DNA of 29,210 bases from an uncultured Phascolarctobacterium sp. GTDB taxonomy: Bacteria; Bacillota; Negativicutes; Acidaminococcales; Acidaminococcaceae. The stretch's first letter is position 1. Every line of letters starts with the position of its first letter. Positions 8,821 through 17,019 of this stretch are shown piece by piece. The stretch covers positions 1-29,210 of the forward strand of contig CAAEPE010000018.1 of the NCBI GenBank assembly GCA_900757795.1, read 5' to 3'. The position numbers and the translations under genes are program-made. The notes below the pieces were generated by a model, which did not search any database, was not told the origin of the DNA, and was given only the letters and a program-made list of their open reading frames with translations.

Positions 8821-10083
8821 ATGCTGACTACAGCACCCAGAGGTACGAAGGATATTATGCCTTCTGACGTAAACGCATGGCGTTATCTGGAAAAAACCGT
8901 GCGGAGAATTTGCGCACAATATGGTTACAAAGAAATCAGAACTCCGATTTTTGAGCATACGGAGCTGTTTCAGCGTGGTATTGGTGATACTACTGATGTA
9001 GTAGAAAAGGAAATGTACACTTTTACCGACCGCGGCAACCGCAGCATTACTCTGCGTCCTGAAAATACCGCGTCTGCCGTGCGCGCTTATGTAGAGCATA
9101 AGCTGAGCAAGGAGGAGGGACTGGCCACTAAATTTTATTACATTGGTTCCATGTTCCGTTATGACAGACCGCAGGCAGGCCGTCTGCGTGAATTCCACCA
9201 ATTTGGTGTGGAAGCGCTGGGTGTTCCCGGACCCAATGTGGATGCCGAAATTATTCTTTTGGCAGTGCAGGTGCTCCAAGAACTTGGTTTAAAGGATTTG
9301 AAGCTGAAAATAAATTCCGTTGGCTGTCCTAATTGCCGTCCGCAGCACAGAGAAAAATTGCAGGAATTTTTCCGTCCGCATTTTGACGAGCTGTGCAAGG
9401 ATTGTCAAAGCCGTTTTGACCGTAATCCCTTACGTTTGCTGGATTGCAAAAATCCCCACTGTCAAGAATTAGGCGTCGGCGCTCCCAGCTTAGAGGAATG
9501 TCTGTGTGACGACTGCAAAGCGCATTTTGAGGGTGTCAAAGAGCTTTTGACTGCTGCCGGTGTAGATTTTGAGGTTGACCACAATTTGGTGCGCGGCCTT
9601 GACTACTATACTAAAACCGCTTTTGAAATTCAGTACGCGCCCTTAGGAGCGCAGAGCGCAGTTTGCGGCGGCGGACGTTACGACGGCTTGGTACAGGAAA
9701 TCAGCGGCGACGAGGCGCGCCCCGGCATTGGTTTTGCCATGGGTATGGAGCGCGTGCTGCTGGCTTTGGAAAAGCAACAGCTTTTGCCGTCCTTTGATGA
9801 AACAATTGACGCTTACATTGTTTGCCCTAAAAAGGAAAACTTTACTTTGGCATTTAAAACTGCCATTGAACTGCGCCGTGCAGGCTTGAAGGTTGAATAT
9901 GATTTCAACGGCCGCAGTATGAAAGCGCAGATGAAGCAGGCTAACAAATTCCAAGCTAAGCAAGTGTTAATTTTTGGCGAGGACGAGGTTGCCCGCAATG
10001 CCGTTACTGTGCGTAATATGGCAACCAGTGAGCAGCAGGAGATTATGCTTCCTGATATAATCAACTTTTTCAATTCTTTATAA
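8821..10083 (+). CDS. hisS: Histidyl-tRNA synthetase
   Basis: A 420-residue class II synthetase that charges tRNA-His. Motif 2 (MFRYDRPQAGRLREFHQFG) lies at about 111-129. The histidine-A loop GLDYYTKTAFE is near 260, and motif 3 GIGFAMGMERVLLAL near 303-317. The C-terminal anticodon-binding domain runs from about 335 to the end. A zinc-like cluster of cysteines in the insertion domain (CPNC, CKDC, CDDC, about 163-236) is common in Firmicute HisRS. A full ribosome-binding site (aaaggagg) lies 9 bases before ATG. There is no room for a T-box leader; it follows hemZ by 21 nt. Confidence 0.97.
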   Translation: MLTTAPRGTKDIMPSDVNAWRYLEKTVRRICAQYGYKEIRTPIFEHTELFQRGIGDTTDVVEKEMYTFTDRGNRSITLRPENTASAVRAYVEHKLSKEEGLATKFYYIGSMFRYDRPQAGRLREFHQFGVEALGVPGPNVDAEIILLAVQVLQELGLKDLKLKINSVGCPNCRPQHREKLQEFFRPHFDELCKDCQSRFDRNPLRLLDCKNPHCQELGVGAPSLEECLCDDCKAHFEGVKELLTAAGVDFEVDHNLVRGLDYYTKTAFEIQYAPLGAQSAVCGGGRYDGLVQEISGDEARPGIGFAMGMERVLLALEKQQLLPSFDETIDAYIVCPKKENFTLAFKTAIELRRAGLKVEYDFNGRSMKAQMKQANKFQAKQVLIFGEDEVARNAVTVRNMATSEQQEIMLPDIINFFNSL

Positions 10084-10106
10084 ATTTTTAAGTAGAGGTG
10101 TAAGAT

Positions 10107-11897
10107 ATGATTAACGAAAAACGCAGTCACCATTGCGGTGAGCTGGGCAAGAACCAAGCCGGCGACAAAGTAGTTTTGTGCGGCTGGGTTGCTAAACGCC
10201 GTGACCACGGCGGATTGATTTTTATTGACCTGCGTGACCGCAGCGGTATTGTGCAAGTTGTTGCCGATCCTGAATCCGCTGGCAGCAGCTTTAAAACTGC
10301 CGAAGATATTCGTAACGAATATGTAATTAAGGTAGTTGGCAATGTGCGTATGCGCGATGAGGATACTATCAACGAAAATATTCCTACCGGCACTATCGAA
10401 GTGTTGGCTAACGAAATCGAAGTATTAAATAAGGCTAAAACTCCTCCGTTCTATATTAAAGACGAAATTGATACCGACGAAAATCTGCGCCTTAAATTCC
10501 GTTATTTGGATTTACGCCGTCCGGAAATGCAGCGCAATCTGATTTTGCGCCACAAGGTTGCAAAATTGATGCGTGATTATTTGGACGAGCATCGTTTCTT
10601 GGAGATTGAAACTCCTATGCTGTGCAAATCCACTCCTGAGGGCGCGCGTGACTACTTGGTTCCCAGCCGTGTAAATCCCGGCAAATTCTATGCACTGCCC
10701 CAATCTCCGCAAATCTTTAAACAACTGTTGATGGTTGCAGGCATGGAGCGTTATTTCCAAATTGCCCGCTGCTTCCGTGACGAAGATTTGCGTGCAGACC
10801 GTCAGCCTGAGTTTACCCAATTGGATATGGAAATGTCCTTTATGGAAGTAGACGAAATTTTGGCTTTGATGGAAGGCTTGATTTATCATATTTTCAAAGG
10901 CGCATTGGGCAAAGAAATTAAAATTCCGTTCCAACGCCTCACTTGGGATGATGCTATGGACCGTTTTGGCAGCGACAAACCCGACCTGCGTTTTGGTATG
11001 GAGCTGAAAAATGTAAGCGAAGCTGTCAAAGGCTGCACCTTCCAAGTTTTCAATAACGTAATCGCTAATGGCGGTCAAGTAAAATGTATTAACGTCAAAG
11101 GCTATGCAGATATTCCCCGCCGTCAGCTAGACGAGCTGGTTAAATTCTGCGGCATTTACGGCGCTAAAGGCATGGCTTGGCTGCAATTCCCCGCAGAGGG
11201 CGGCGTAAAATCCTCTATTGCTAAATTCTTCAGTGATGAAAACATTGAAGCTATTAAAAAAGCAGCAGAGGTTGAAGCAGGTGACTTGCTGCTCTTTGTA
11301 GCTGATAAGCCTTCCGTAGTAGCTGCTTCTTTGGGCGCACTGCGTATTGAAATGGCTAAACGCCGCGGTTTGATTGATCCCGACGAATTGGCTTTCACTT
11401 GGGTAGTTGACTTCCCGATGTTTGAGTATGACGAGGAAGAAAAACGCTATGTAGCTATGCACCATCCGTTCACCTCTCCCCGCGACGAGGATCTGCCTTT
11501 GCTGGAAACCAATCCCGGCAAGGTATATGCTAAGGCTTATGATATGGTTCTTAACGGTACCGAAATTGGCGGCGGCTCCATCCGTATTCATCGCCGTGAC
11601 GTTCAAAAAGCAATTTTCAAAGCTATTGGCTTGTCCGACGAAGAAGCGCAAGAGAAATTTGGCTTCATGATGAATGCGTTTGAATACGGTGCTCCTCCAC
11701 ATGGCGGCTTGGCATTTGGTTTGGACCGTTTGATTATGATTATGGCTAAACGCGAGTCTATCCGCGACGTTATCGCTTTCCCGAAAACTCAGAGCGCTTC
11801 TGATTTGATGACTCAAGCTCCTAACGACGTTGATGAAAAACAACTGCGCGAACTGCATATCAAAACCTCTCTGCTGATGAAAAAAGAAGCAAAATAA
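10107..11897 (+). CDS. aspS: Aspartyl-tRNA synthetase
   Basis: A 596-residue bacterial-type class II synthetase. It has an N-terminal OB-fold anticodon domain with CGWVAKRRDHGGLIFIDLRD (about 25-44), catalytic motif 2 FRDEDLRADRQPEFTQLDME (about 220-240), the bacterial GAD insertion (about 290-420), and motif 3 GLAFGLDRL near 536. It charges tRNA-Asp. Whether it also makes Asp-tRNA-Asn cannot be decided here. It is the last gene of the plus-strand run and is followed by a strong hairpin terminator. The hisS-aspS pair is conserved in Firmicutes. Confidence 0.97.
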   Translation: MINEKRSHHCGELGKNQAGDKVVLCGWVAKRRDHGGLIFIDLRDRSGIVQVVADPESAGSSFKTAEDIRNEYVIKVVGNVRMRDEDTINENIPTGTIEVLANEIEVLNKAKTPPFYIKDEIDTDENLRLKFRYLDLRRPEMQRNLILRHKVAKLMRDYLDEHRFLEIETPMLCKSTPEGARDYLVPSRVNPGKFYALPQSPQIFKQLLMVAGMERYFQIARCFRDEDLRADRQPEFTQLDMEMSFMEVDEILALMEGLIYHIFKGALGKEIKIPFQRLTWDDAMDRFGSDKPDLRFGMELKNVSEAVKGCTFQVFNNVIANGGQVKCINVKGYADIPRRQLDELVKFCGIYGAKGMAWLQFPAEGGVKSSIAKFFSDENIEAIKKAAEVEAGDLLLFVADKPSVVAASLGALRIEMAKRRGLIDPDELAFTWVVDFPMFEYDEEEKRYVAMHHPFTSPRDEDLPLLETNPGKVYAKAYDMVLNGTEIGGGSIRIHRRDVQKAIFKAIGLSDEEAQEKFGFMMNAFEYGAPPHGGLAFGLDRLIMIMAKRESIRDVIAFPKTQSASDLMTQAPNDVDEKQLRELHIKTSLLMKKEAK

Positions 11898-11924
11898 TTT
11901 TAATTTTTGCCTGATTTAAAAGCG

Positions 11925-11965
11925 AATCCCCATAAAATGTTTTACGCATTTTGTGGGGATTTTTT
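11925..11965 (+). terminator. Rho-independent terminator after aspS
   Basis: Arms AATCCCCATAAAATG and CATTTTGTGGGGATT pair almost fully (one G-U-type position) around a 7-base loop. The hairpin is followed by a T run (ttttt). It lies 28 nt past the aspS stop and closes the long lapA-aspS transcription unit. Confidence 0.9.
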
Positions 11966-12052
11966 ACTTGAAAAAGCTACTGGTTTTTGATATTATATAT
12001 ATGTCGGTGATAGCTGATACAGCGTCAATGCCGGTTAAAAAAATTGCAAATT

Positions 12053-12230
12053 ATACCCCTGCGATGTTCGTTACATTGCTCCATAGGTTTTGAGCCAACA
12101 CTCTTACCTAGGGAGCCTGATACTTCTTCTTTCAAAAACCGGCCTCCTTTGAGTGGACTTTTGCGATAGAAGAGAAGGCACCCACCTGCACATGCAGGTT
12201 CAAAACAAGGAGCTGGACGGCATTGTGGGG
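12053..12230 (+). ncRNA. ssrS: 6S RNA
   Basis: A structured non-coding RNA that binds the sigma-A RNA polymerase holoenzyme as an open-promoter mimic and down-regulates transcription in stationary phase. Recognisable 6S blocks are the 5' GCGATGTTCG, the central-bulge segment GAGCCAACACTCTTACCTAG, and the 3' part ending GGACGGCATTGTGGGG. The 5' CCCCTGCGATG and 3' CATTGTGGGG ends can pair as the closing stem. A hairpin (ACCTGCA/TGCAGGT) lies at 12183-12199. Position supports the call: in B. subtilis, 6S-1 (bsrA) also lies just after aspS and close to rarA (yrvN). Ends are approximate; the promoter and a clean terminator were not identified. Confidence 0.86.
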
Positions 12231-12275
12231 ATTAATTTTTATTAGAACTTAATAGCGGCGTTCCATAAGGCACCA

Positions 12276-12372
12276 TCTACTTCAAAAAGTTTCGTCGACG
12301 TACTCCTAGTACGCCTTCCTCAACTTTTTTCGTATCTGATACTTTCTGAAACGCCTAAGTAGAAGTGGCAGA
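12276..12372. repeat. Degenerate direct repeat, copy A
   Basis: This copy shares its layout with copy B about 112 bp downstream: CT(A/G)CTTCAAAAA, then GTCGACGTACT, then CTAGTA, then ATGATACTTTCT-like, then CGCC, then GGCAGAA. It contains an imperfect palindrome GTACTCCTAGTAC at 12299-12311. The function is unknown; it looks like a non-coding chromosomal repeat. Confidence 0.6.
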
Positions 12373-12387
12373 AGATTGAGAGATACT

Positions 12388-12476
12388 ACCTGCTTCAAAA
12401 AATTTGTCGACGTACTACTAGTATAACTATTTGCCATCTCAGGAATATGATACTTTCTAAACCGCCTTGGCAGAAA
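12388..12476. repeat. Degenerate direct repeat, copy B
   Basis: Second copy of the element, with the shared blocks GTCGACGTACT, CTAGTA, TGATACTTTCT and GGCAGAAA in the same order. The middle third has diverged more than the ends. A short minus-strand reading frame across both copies (12306-12500) is explained by the repeat and is not called as a gene. Confidence 0.58.
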
Positions 12477-12489
12477 TAGAATGAAATGA

Positions 12490-12652
12490 GCAATTAGCAT
12501 ATCGTCCGGCGAACATTGCGACTTTTAGTGAATGAATGGTTGGAACAATAGAAATCTCTACATGTTTGAGCGCAGCGAGTTTGTAGAGATTTCGTGATTG
12601 TTCCCCATGAAATGAACGTAAAAAGTTGCAGTGAGCGGCGATATCTAATTGC
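12490..12652. repeat. 163-bp imperfect inverted repeat with strong central hairpin
   Basis: The outer arms are GCAATTAG..ATATCG (12490-12504) and CGATATCTAATTGC (about 12639-12652). The middle arms GCGACTTTTAGTGAATGAATGG and the complement of CATGAAATGAACGTAAAAAGTTGC pair loosely. The inner arms GGAACAAT.GAAATCTCTACA and TGTAGAGATTTC..ATTGTTCC (about 12542-12604) pair nearly perfectly around a loop containing GAGCGCAGCGAG. The whole sits between the 6S RNA and rarA. It is a candidate mobile palindromic element (MITE- or REP-like) or a folded RNA; no transposase is nearby. Confidence 0.68.
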
Positions 12653-12693
12653 GTTTTGCTTTGTTCTTTATAAATATTTTTATAGGTATTATC

Positions 12694-13989
12694 ATGGATA
12701 ATCTATTTGGTAATCTTTTTGAAACTGAATATAAGCAGACTAAACCGCTGGCTGACCGTATGCGCCCGGAAAAATTAAACGATTTTGTGGGACAGGAAAA
12801 GGCTGTGGGCAAAAATAGTCCTCTGCGGCGGATGATTGAGCGGGATATGCTGCAATCAGTGTTGTTCTACGGGCCTCCGGGAACCGGTAAAACTACTTTG
12901 GCGCAGGTTATCGCCCATGTTACGGGCGAGCAGTTTGTGGCTATCAATGCTGTTTCCAGCGGTGTGCCGGAGCTGCGCAAGCTGATTGGCAAGGCGCAGG
13001 ACGATCAGCGGCGCGGTTTGGGGCGCACCATTGTTTTTATCGACGAAATACATCGTTTTAATAAAGCGCAGCAGGATGTGCTGCTGCCCTATGTGGAAAA
13101 CGGTACTATCGTGCTGATTGGTGCAACTACGGAAAATCCCTTTTTTGAGATAAATTCTCCCTTGCTTTCCCGCATGAAGGTTGTGCGTTTAGAGAAATTG
13201 CAGCCGCAGCATTTAGTGCAGATTTTGCAGCGCGCTATTGCTGACCCGCAGCGCGGCTTTGGCGGCAGCTTTAGCGCCGAGCCGGAAGCTTTGCAGATTA
13301 TTGCCGATTTTGCGGCCGGTGACGCCCGCGGCGCTTTAAATATTTTAGAGCAGGCTGAATTTATGCTGCCGTTGGCAGGAGAAGGGGAGCGTCTACTGTC
13401 AAAAGAAATTTTACGCAGCGTTATTGGCACAGCTATGCAGCGTTATGATAAAAAAGGCGATCAGCATTACGATATAATCAGCGCGTTTATCAAAAGTATG
13501 CGCGGCAGCGACGCTGACGCGGCTTTGCACTATTTGGCGCGTATGATTGAGGGCGGAGAGGACTTGCGCTTTATTGCCCGCCGCATTGTAATCTGCGCCG
13601 CAGAGGATGTTGGCCTTGCCGACCCGCAGGCGCTGGTAGTGGCTAATGCGGCGGCTCAGGCGGCAGATTTTGTCGGCTGGCCGGAGGCGCAGATACCGTT
13701 GGCAGAGGCAGTTTGCTATATTGCCAACGCTCCCAAAAGCAATACGGCCTATATGGGTATTGCCAGCGCGCGGCAGGATGTGCGCCATAAAAACTGCGGC
13801 AGTGTGCCTAAACATTTGCGCGACGCTCATTATCCCGGAGCGGCGGCTTTAGGTCACGGCTTGACTTATAAATATCCCCATAATTTTCCCGGCGGCTGGG
13901 TGGAACAGCAATATCTGCCGGACGAGCTACTAGGCACAAAATATTACGTTCCCAGTGGTCACGGGCAGGATGTTGGAAGAAATAAATAA
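12694..13989 (+). CDS. rarA: Replication-associated recombination protein RarA (AAA+ ATPase)
   Basis: A 431-residue AAA+ ATPase of the RarA/MgsA/WRNIP1 family, related to clamp loaders, which acts at stalled replication forks. Walker A GPPGTGKTT is at 60-68, Walker B IVFIDEIH at 113-120, sensor 1 GATTEN near 146, and an arginine-finger region (SPLLSRMKV) near 157-165. The C-terminal tetramerisation domain includes the conserved HYLARMIEGGEDLRFIARR near 286-304. The frame could begin at TTG 12649, but the conserved start MDNLFGNLFE is at ATG 12694. Its ribosome-binding site (ataggt) is weak. In B. subtilis the orthologue yrvN is also near aspS and 6S RNA. Confidence 0.94.
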   Translation: MDNLFGNLFETEYKQTKPLADRMRPEKLNDFVGQEKAVGKNSPLRRMIERDMLQSVLFYGPPGTGKTTLAQVIAHVTGEQFVAINAVSSGVPELRKLIGKAQDDQRRGLGRTIVFIDEIHRFNKAQQDVLLPYVENGTIVLIGATTENPFFEINSPLLSRMKVVRLEKLQPQHLVQILQRAIADPQRGFGGSFSAEPEALQIIADFAAGDARGALNILEQAEFMLPLAGEGERLLSKEILRSVIGTAMQRYDKKGDQHYDIISAFIKSMRGSDADAALHYLARMIEGGEDLRFIARRIVICAAEDVGLADPQALVVANAAAQAADFVGWPEAQIPLAEAVCYIANAPKSNTAYMGIASARQDVRHKNCGSVPKHLRDAHYPGAAALGHGLTYKYPHNFPGGWVEQQYLPDELLGTKYYVPSGHGQDVGRNK

Positions 13990-14004
13990 AATTGCGTAAA
14001 AATT

Positions 14005-14050
14005 AAGCCTCCCAAGTCAGCGTAAAACTGACTGCGGAGGCTTGTTTGTT
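14005..14050. terminator. Bidirectional terminator between rarA and ilvD
   Basis: Arms AAGCCTCC-CAAGTCAG and CTGACTGC-GGAGGCTT pair around CGTAAAA, with one small internal loop. T-rich sequence follows on the plus side (tgtttgttg) and the minus strand reads into AT-rich sequence. It lies between convergent stops and probably serves both genes. Confidence 0.82.
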
Positions 14051-14061
14051 GTTATAAAATT

Positions 14062-15738
14062 TTAGTCCTGTCCGGGAACTTTCAAAACTGCGCCGGTAGC
14101 AGCAGAGGTTACAAGTGCTGCATAACGCGCCAGATAGCCGGATTTAACTTTAGGCTCGGGGCAAACCCAGGCAGCGCGGCGTTTAGCTAATTCCTTGTCG
14201 CTGACTTTAACATTCAAAGTGCGGTTAGGAATATCAATTTCAATGATGTCGCCGTTTTCAATCAGCGCAATATTGCCGCCTTCGCGTGCTTCGGGAGAAA
14301 TGTGGCCGATGCAGGCGCCGCGGGTTGCGCCGGAAAAACGTCCGTCGGTGAGCAGAGCAACATCCTTATCGTGACCCATGCCTGCCAATACGGAAGTGGG
14401 GTTGAGCATTTCGCGCATACCGGGTCCGCCTTTGGGGCCTTCATAGCGAATAACAACTACGTCGCCGGATTGCACTTCTTTGCCGCAGATAGCAGCAATT
14501 GCTTCGTCCTCGGAGTTGTAAACCTTAGCCGGTCCGCTGAAAACCTTCATAGAAGCGTCAACGGCAGATTCTTTAACAACGGAGCATTCGGGAGCAATGT
14601 TGCCCTTTAAAACAGCAATGCCGCCGGTTTTGTTGTAGGGATTTTCAATGCTGTGAATAACGTCGGCTCTTTGAATTTCAGCGTGCTCAATAATTTCGCC
14701 GATGGTTTTGCCGCTGATAGTGGAGCAATCCTTATTGATGATGCCCAAACGGTCCAGCTCGTGCATAACGGCAGGAATACCGCCTGCTTCGTTGAGGTCG
14801 ATAATATGGTGAGAGCCGCCGGGACTCAATTTTGTCAGATAAGGAGTGTGCTTGGAAATTTCGTCAAATAATTCTAAAGGCAGCTGAATGCCTGCTTCAT
14901 GAGCGATAGCCGGAAGATGCAGAGCAGTGTTAGTGGAGCCGCCGATAGCCATATCTACGGTAATAGCATTTTTAAAGGCATCCATGGTCATAATATCGCG
15001 TGGACATTTATTTTCGGCAACCAGCTTCATTACAGCCATACCGGCGTGCTTAGCCAAAGCAATGCGTTTGCCGTTGTAAGCGGCGGGAATGGTGCCGTTG
15101 CCGGGCAGACCCATGCCTAAAACTTCTGTCAGGCAGTTCATAGTGTTAGCGGTGAACAGACCGGAGCAGGAGCCGCAGCCGGGGCAGGCGCAGTGCTCGA
15201 TTTCACTTAATTGGCAAGCATCGATTTGTCCGGATTCAAAACGTCCTGCTGCTTCAAAAACAGTGGAAACGCTGATGTCCTTGCCGTTGAGTCTGCCGGG
15301 GAGCATGGGACCGCCGCTGACTACAACTGTCGGAATGTTCAGGCGTGCTGCTGCCATCAGCATACCGGGAACGATTTTATCGCAGTTAGGAATCAAAACC
15401 AAGCCGTCAAAAGCGTGGCCGTTAGCAACTGCTTCAATGGAATCGGCAACCAATTCGCGGCTGGCCAGCGGATATTTCATACCGTCGTGCCCCATAGCAA
15501 TACCGTCGCAAATACCGATGGCAGGGAACTCTATGGGAGTACCGCCGGCTTCTAAAACGCCGTATTTAGCAGCTTGGGCAATAGTATCCAAATGCATGTG
15601 GCCGGGAATAATTTCGTTGGCGGCACAGCAGATACCGATTAACGGTTTTTGTAATTCTTCTTCAGTATAACCCATAGCATAAAATAAAGAGCGATGGGCT
15701 GCGCGGGTGGAACCTTTTTTTACTTCTATACTGCGCAT
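14062..15738 (-). CDS. ilvD: Dihydroxy-acid dehydratase
   Basis: A 558-residue Fe-S dehydratase that converts dihydroxy-isovalerate and dihydroxy-methylvalerate to the keto acids of valine and isoleucine synthesis. Cluster motifs are NCDKIVPGMLMA (Cys 119) and CPGCGSCSGLFTANTMN (about 185-201). The N-terminal NEIIPGHMHLD (41-51) carries Gly where plant-type [2Fe-2S] enzymes have Cys, resembling the oxygen-sensitive enterobacterial form. That comparison is from memory. ATG follows an aaagagg site. It stands alone: ilvB, ilvC and leu genes are not adjacent. It has its own promoter at 15798-15826, and no leader-peptide or T-box structure was recognised upstream. Confidence 0.96.
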   Translation of the reverse strand: MRSIEVKKGSTRAAHRSLFYAMGYTEEELQKPLIGICCAANEIIPGHMHLDTIAQAAKYGVLEAGGTPIEFPAIGICDGIAMGHDGMKYPLASRELVADSIEAVANGHAFDGLVLIPNCDKIVPGMLMAAARLNIPTVVVSGGPMLPGRLNGKDISVSTVFEAAGRFESGQIDACQLSEIEHCACPGCGSCSGLFTANTMNCLTEVLGMGLPGNGTIPAAYNGKRIALAKHAGMAVMKLVAENKCPRDIMTMDAFKNAITVDMAIGGSTNTALHLPAIAHEAGIQLPLELFDEISKHTPYLTKLSPGGSHHIIDLNEAGGIPAVMHELDRLGIINKDCSTISGKTIGEIIEHAEIQRADVIHSIENPYNKTGGIAVLKGNIAPECSVVKESAVDASMKVFSGPAKVYNSEDEAIAAICGKEVQSGDVVVIRYEGPKGGPGMREMLNPTSVLAGMGHDKDVALLTDGRFSGATRGACIGHISPEAREGGNIALIENGDIIEIDIPNRTLNVKVSDKELAKRRAAWVCPEPKVKSGYLARYAALVTSAATGAVLKVPGQD

Positions 15739-15797
15739 ATTTTAAGACCTCTTTCCCTTATAGTATAAATCACGACCCATAAAGGGCTACTTAAAAA

Positions 15798-15826
15798 ATT
15801 TTACATTTTTTGCGGCTAAAAGTCAA
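15798..15826 (-). promoter_or_regulatory. Sigma-A-type promoter for ilvD
   Basis: On the minus strand TTGACT (15826-15821), a 17-base spacer and TAAAAT (15803-15798) form a good housekeeping promoter. The leader to the ilvD start is about 50 nt and contains a small inverted repeat (CCCTTTATGGG). Confidence 0.6.
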
Positions 15827-16009
15827 ACATTATGGAAGATAATCTATAATATTCACGCAGAAGCAAATTTCATCGGATAATTTAGTTACATTGCTTACAT
15901 TTTTGTTTAAAGTTCCCAAAAATTTCACTGCGGCCAAGAAGCAAATAGGTTATAATAAACGAAGAAAAATTACTGAAAAAATTTTAACAGCTTCCAGGAG
16001 GTTTTTATT

Positions 16010-16954
16010 ATGCAGACTAAATTAACTCAGCTTTTAGGTATTAAATATCCTATTCTTCAAGGCGGTATGGCGTGGACCAGCGACGCTGTTTTGGCGGCGG
16101 CAGTTTCCAATGCAGGCGGCGCAGGCATTATCGGCAGCGGCGGACGCACCGTGGAGTGGACCCGCGAAGAAATCCGCAAGGCTAAACAGCTGACCGATAA
16201 GCCCTTTGGCGTAAATGTTATGCTGATGGCGCCCAATATTGCTGAAATTATTGACATGCTGTGCGAAGAAAAGGTTGCCTTTGTAACCTTGGGCGCAGGC
16301 AATCCCGTGCCGTTTATCAAAAAATTCCAAGAGGCAGGCATCAAAGTAATTCCCGTTGTACCTAACGTTAAATTGGCTATGCGTATTGAAGCTGCCGGTG
16401 CCGACGCACTGGTTGTAGAAGGCATGGAAGCCGGCGGTCATATCGGCAAGCAAACTACTATGGCGCTGATGGAAAACGTGCTGCCGAATATTAAAAATAT
16501 TCCTGTGCTGGTGGCAGGCGGTATCAGCGATGGGCGTGCGCTGGCAGCAGCCTTGCTGATGGGCGCTGAAGGCGTGCAAATGGGCAGCCGTTTTCTGCTG
16601 ACTACGGAATGTCCTGCGCATCCTGCGGCTAAAGCAGCGATTATCAAAGCCACCGATACCGACAGCGTTGCTACTGGTTACAGCCGCAATTTAGGCGTGC
16701 GCTGCTTGGCTAACGCTTTTACTGACGCTTACACCGCCAAAGAAATCGCCGGAGCGCCTAATGAAGAATTGATGGCGATGGGCACCGGCACTAATCGTTT
16801 GGGAATTTTAGAAGGCGATACCGAAAAAGGCACGGTAATGGTTGGCCAAAGTCTGAATGTGTTAAATGATGTTTTGCCTTGCAAGGAAGTTATGGAGCGC
16901 ATTATTGCCGAAGCGAAAGCGGCTATTGAGCGCGTAAAAAATATTGAGCTGTAA
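16010..16954 (+). CDS. fabK: Enoyl-[acyl-carrier-protein] reductase II (FabK-like, FMN)
   Basis: A 314-residue TIM-barrel flavoprotein of the nitronate monooxygenase/FabK group. The match to pneumococcal-type FabK is strong throughout. The N-terminus has YPILQGGMAW (14-23), then GVNVMLM near 65, VEGMEAGGHIGKQTTM near 136-151 with the conserved His, VLVAGGISDGRALAAALLMG near 166-185 for phosphate binding, and MGSRF near 192. FabK performs the last step of fatty-acid elongation with NADH and FMN. A nitronate monooxygenase is the alternative, but EGMEAGGHIG favours FabK. It is not next to other fab genes here. The ribosome-binding site is aggagg; a TATAAT at 15951-15956 is a possible -10 without a clear -35. 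A terminator follows. Confidence 0.86.
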   Translation: MQTKLTQLLGIKYPILQGGMAWTSDAVLAAAVSNAGGAGIIGSGGRTVEWTREEIRKAKQLTDKPFGVNVMLMAPNIAEIIDMLCEEKVAFVTLGAGNPVPFIKKFQEAGIKVIPVVPNVKLAMRIEAAGADALVVEGMEAGGHIGKQTTMALMENVLPNIKNIPVLVAGGISDGRALAAALLMGAEGVQMGSRFLLTTECPAHPAAKAAIIKATDTDSVATGYSRNLGVRCLANAFTDAYTAKEIAGAPNEELMAMGTGTNRLGILEGDTEKGTVMVGQSLNVLNDVLPCKEVMERIIAEAKAAIERVKNIEL

Positions 16955-16964
16955 AATTATTGTG

Positions 16965-17005
16965 AGAGCTATACTGTGGAAGTACCATAGTATAGCTCTT
17001 TTTTA
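16965..17005 (+). terminator. Rho-independent terminator after fabK
   Basis: Arms AGAGCTATACTGTGG and CCATAGTATAGCTCT (one mismatch) flank a short loop and are followed by six T residues. It lies just past the fabK stop and separates fabK from the toxin-antitoxin pair. Confidence 0.88.
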
Positions 17006-17019
17006 TTCAAAAAATTTGT

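Noticed and set aside
11127..11858. 243-codon minus-strand frame opposite aspS
   Set aside because: It is a shadow of aspS created by its codon pattern; no ribosome-binding site.
12306..12500. 64-codon minus-strand frame with repeated RRFRKY
   Set aside because: The repetition comes from the two degenerate DNA repeats; there is no ribosome-binding site or protein-like composition.
15089..15670. 193-codon plus-strand frame opposite ilvD
   Set aside because: It is a shadow of the strongly conserved ilvD coding strand, with no start signals and an unlikely composition.
16010..16954. Nitronate monooxygenase call
   Set aside because: The sequence follows FabK more closely, including EGMEAGGHIG and the N-terminal QGGMAW, though activity was not tested.
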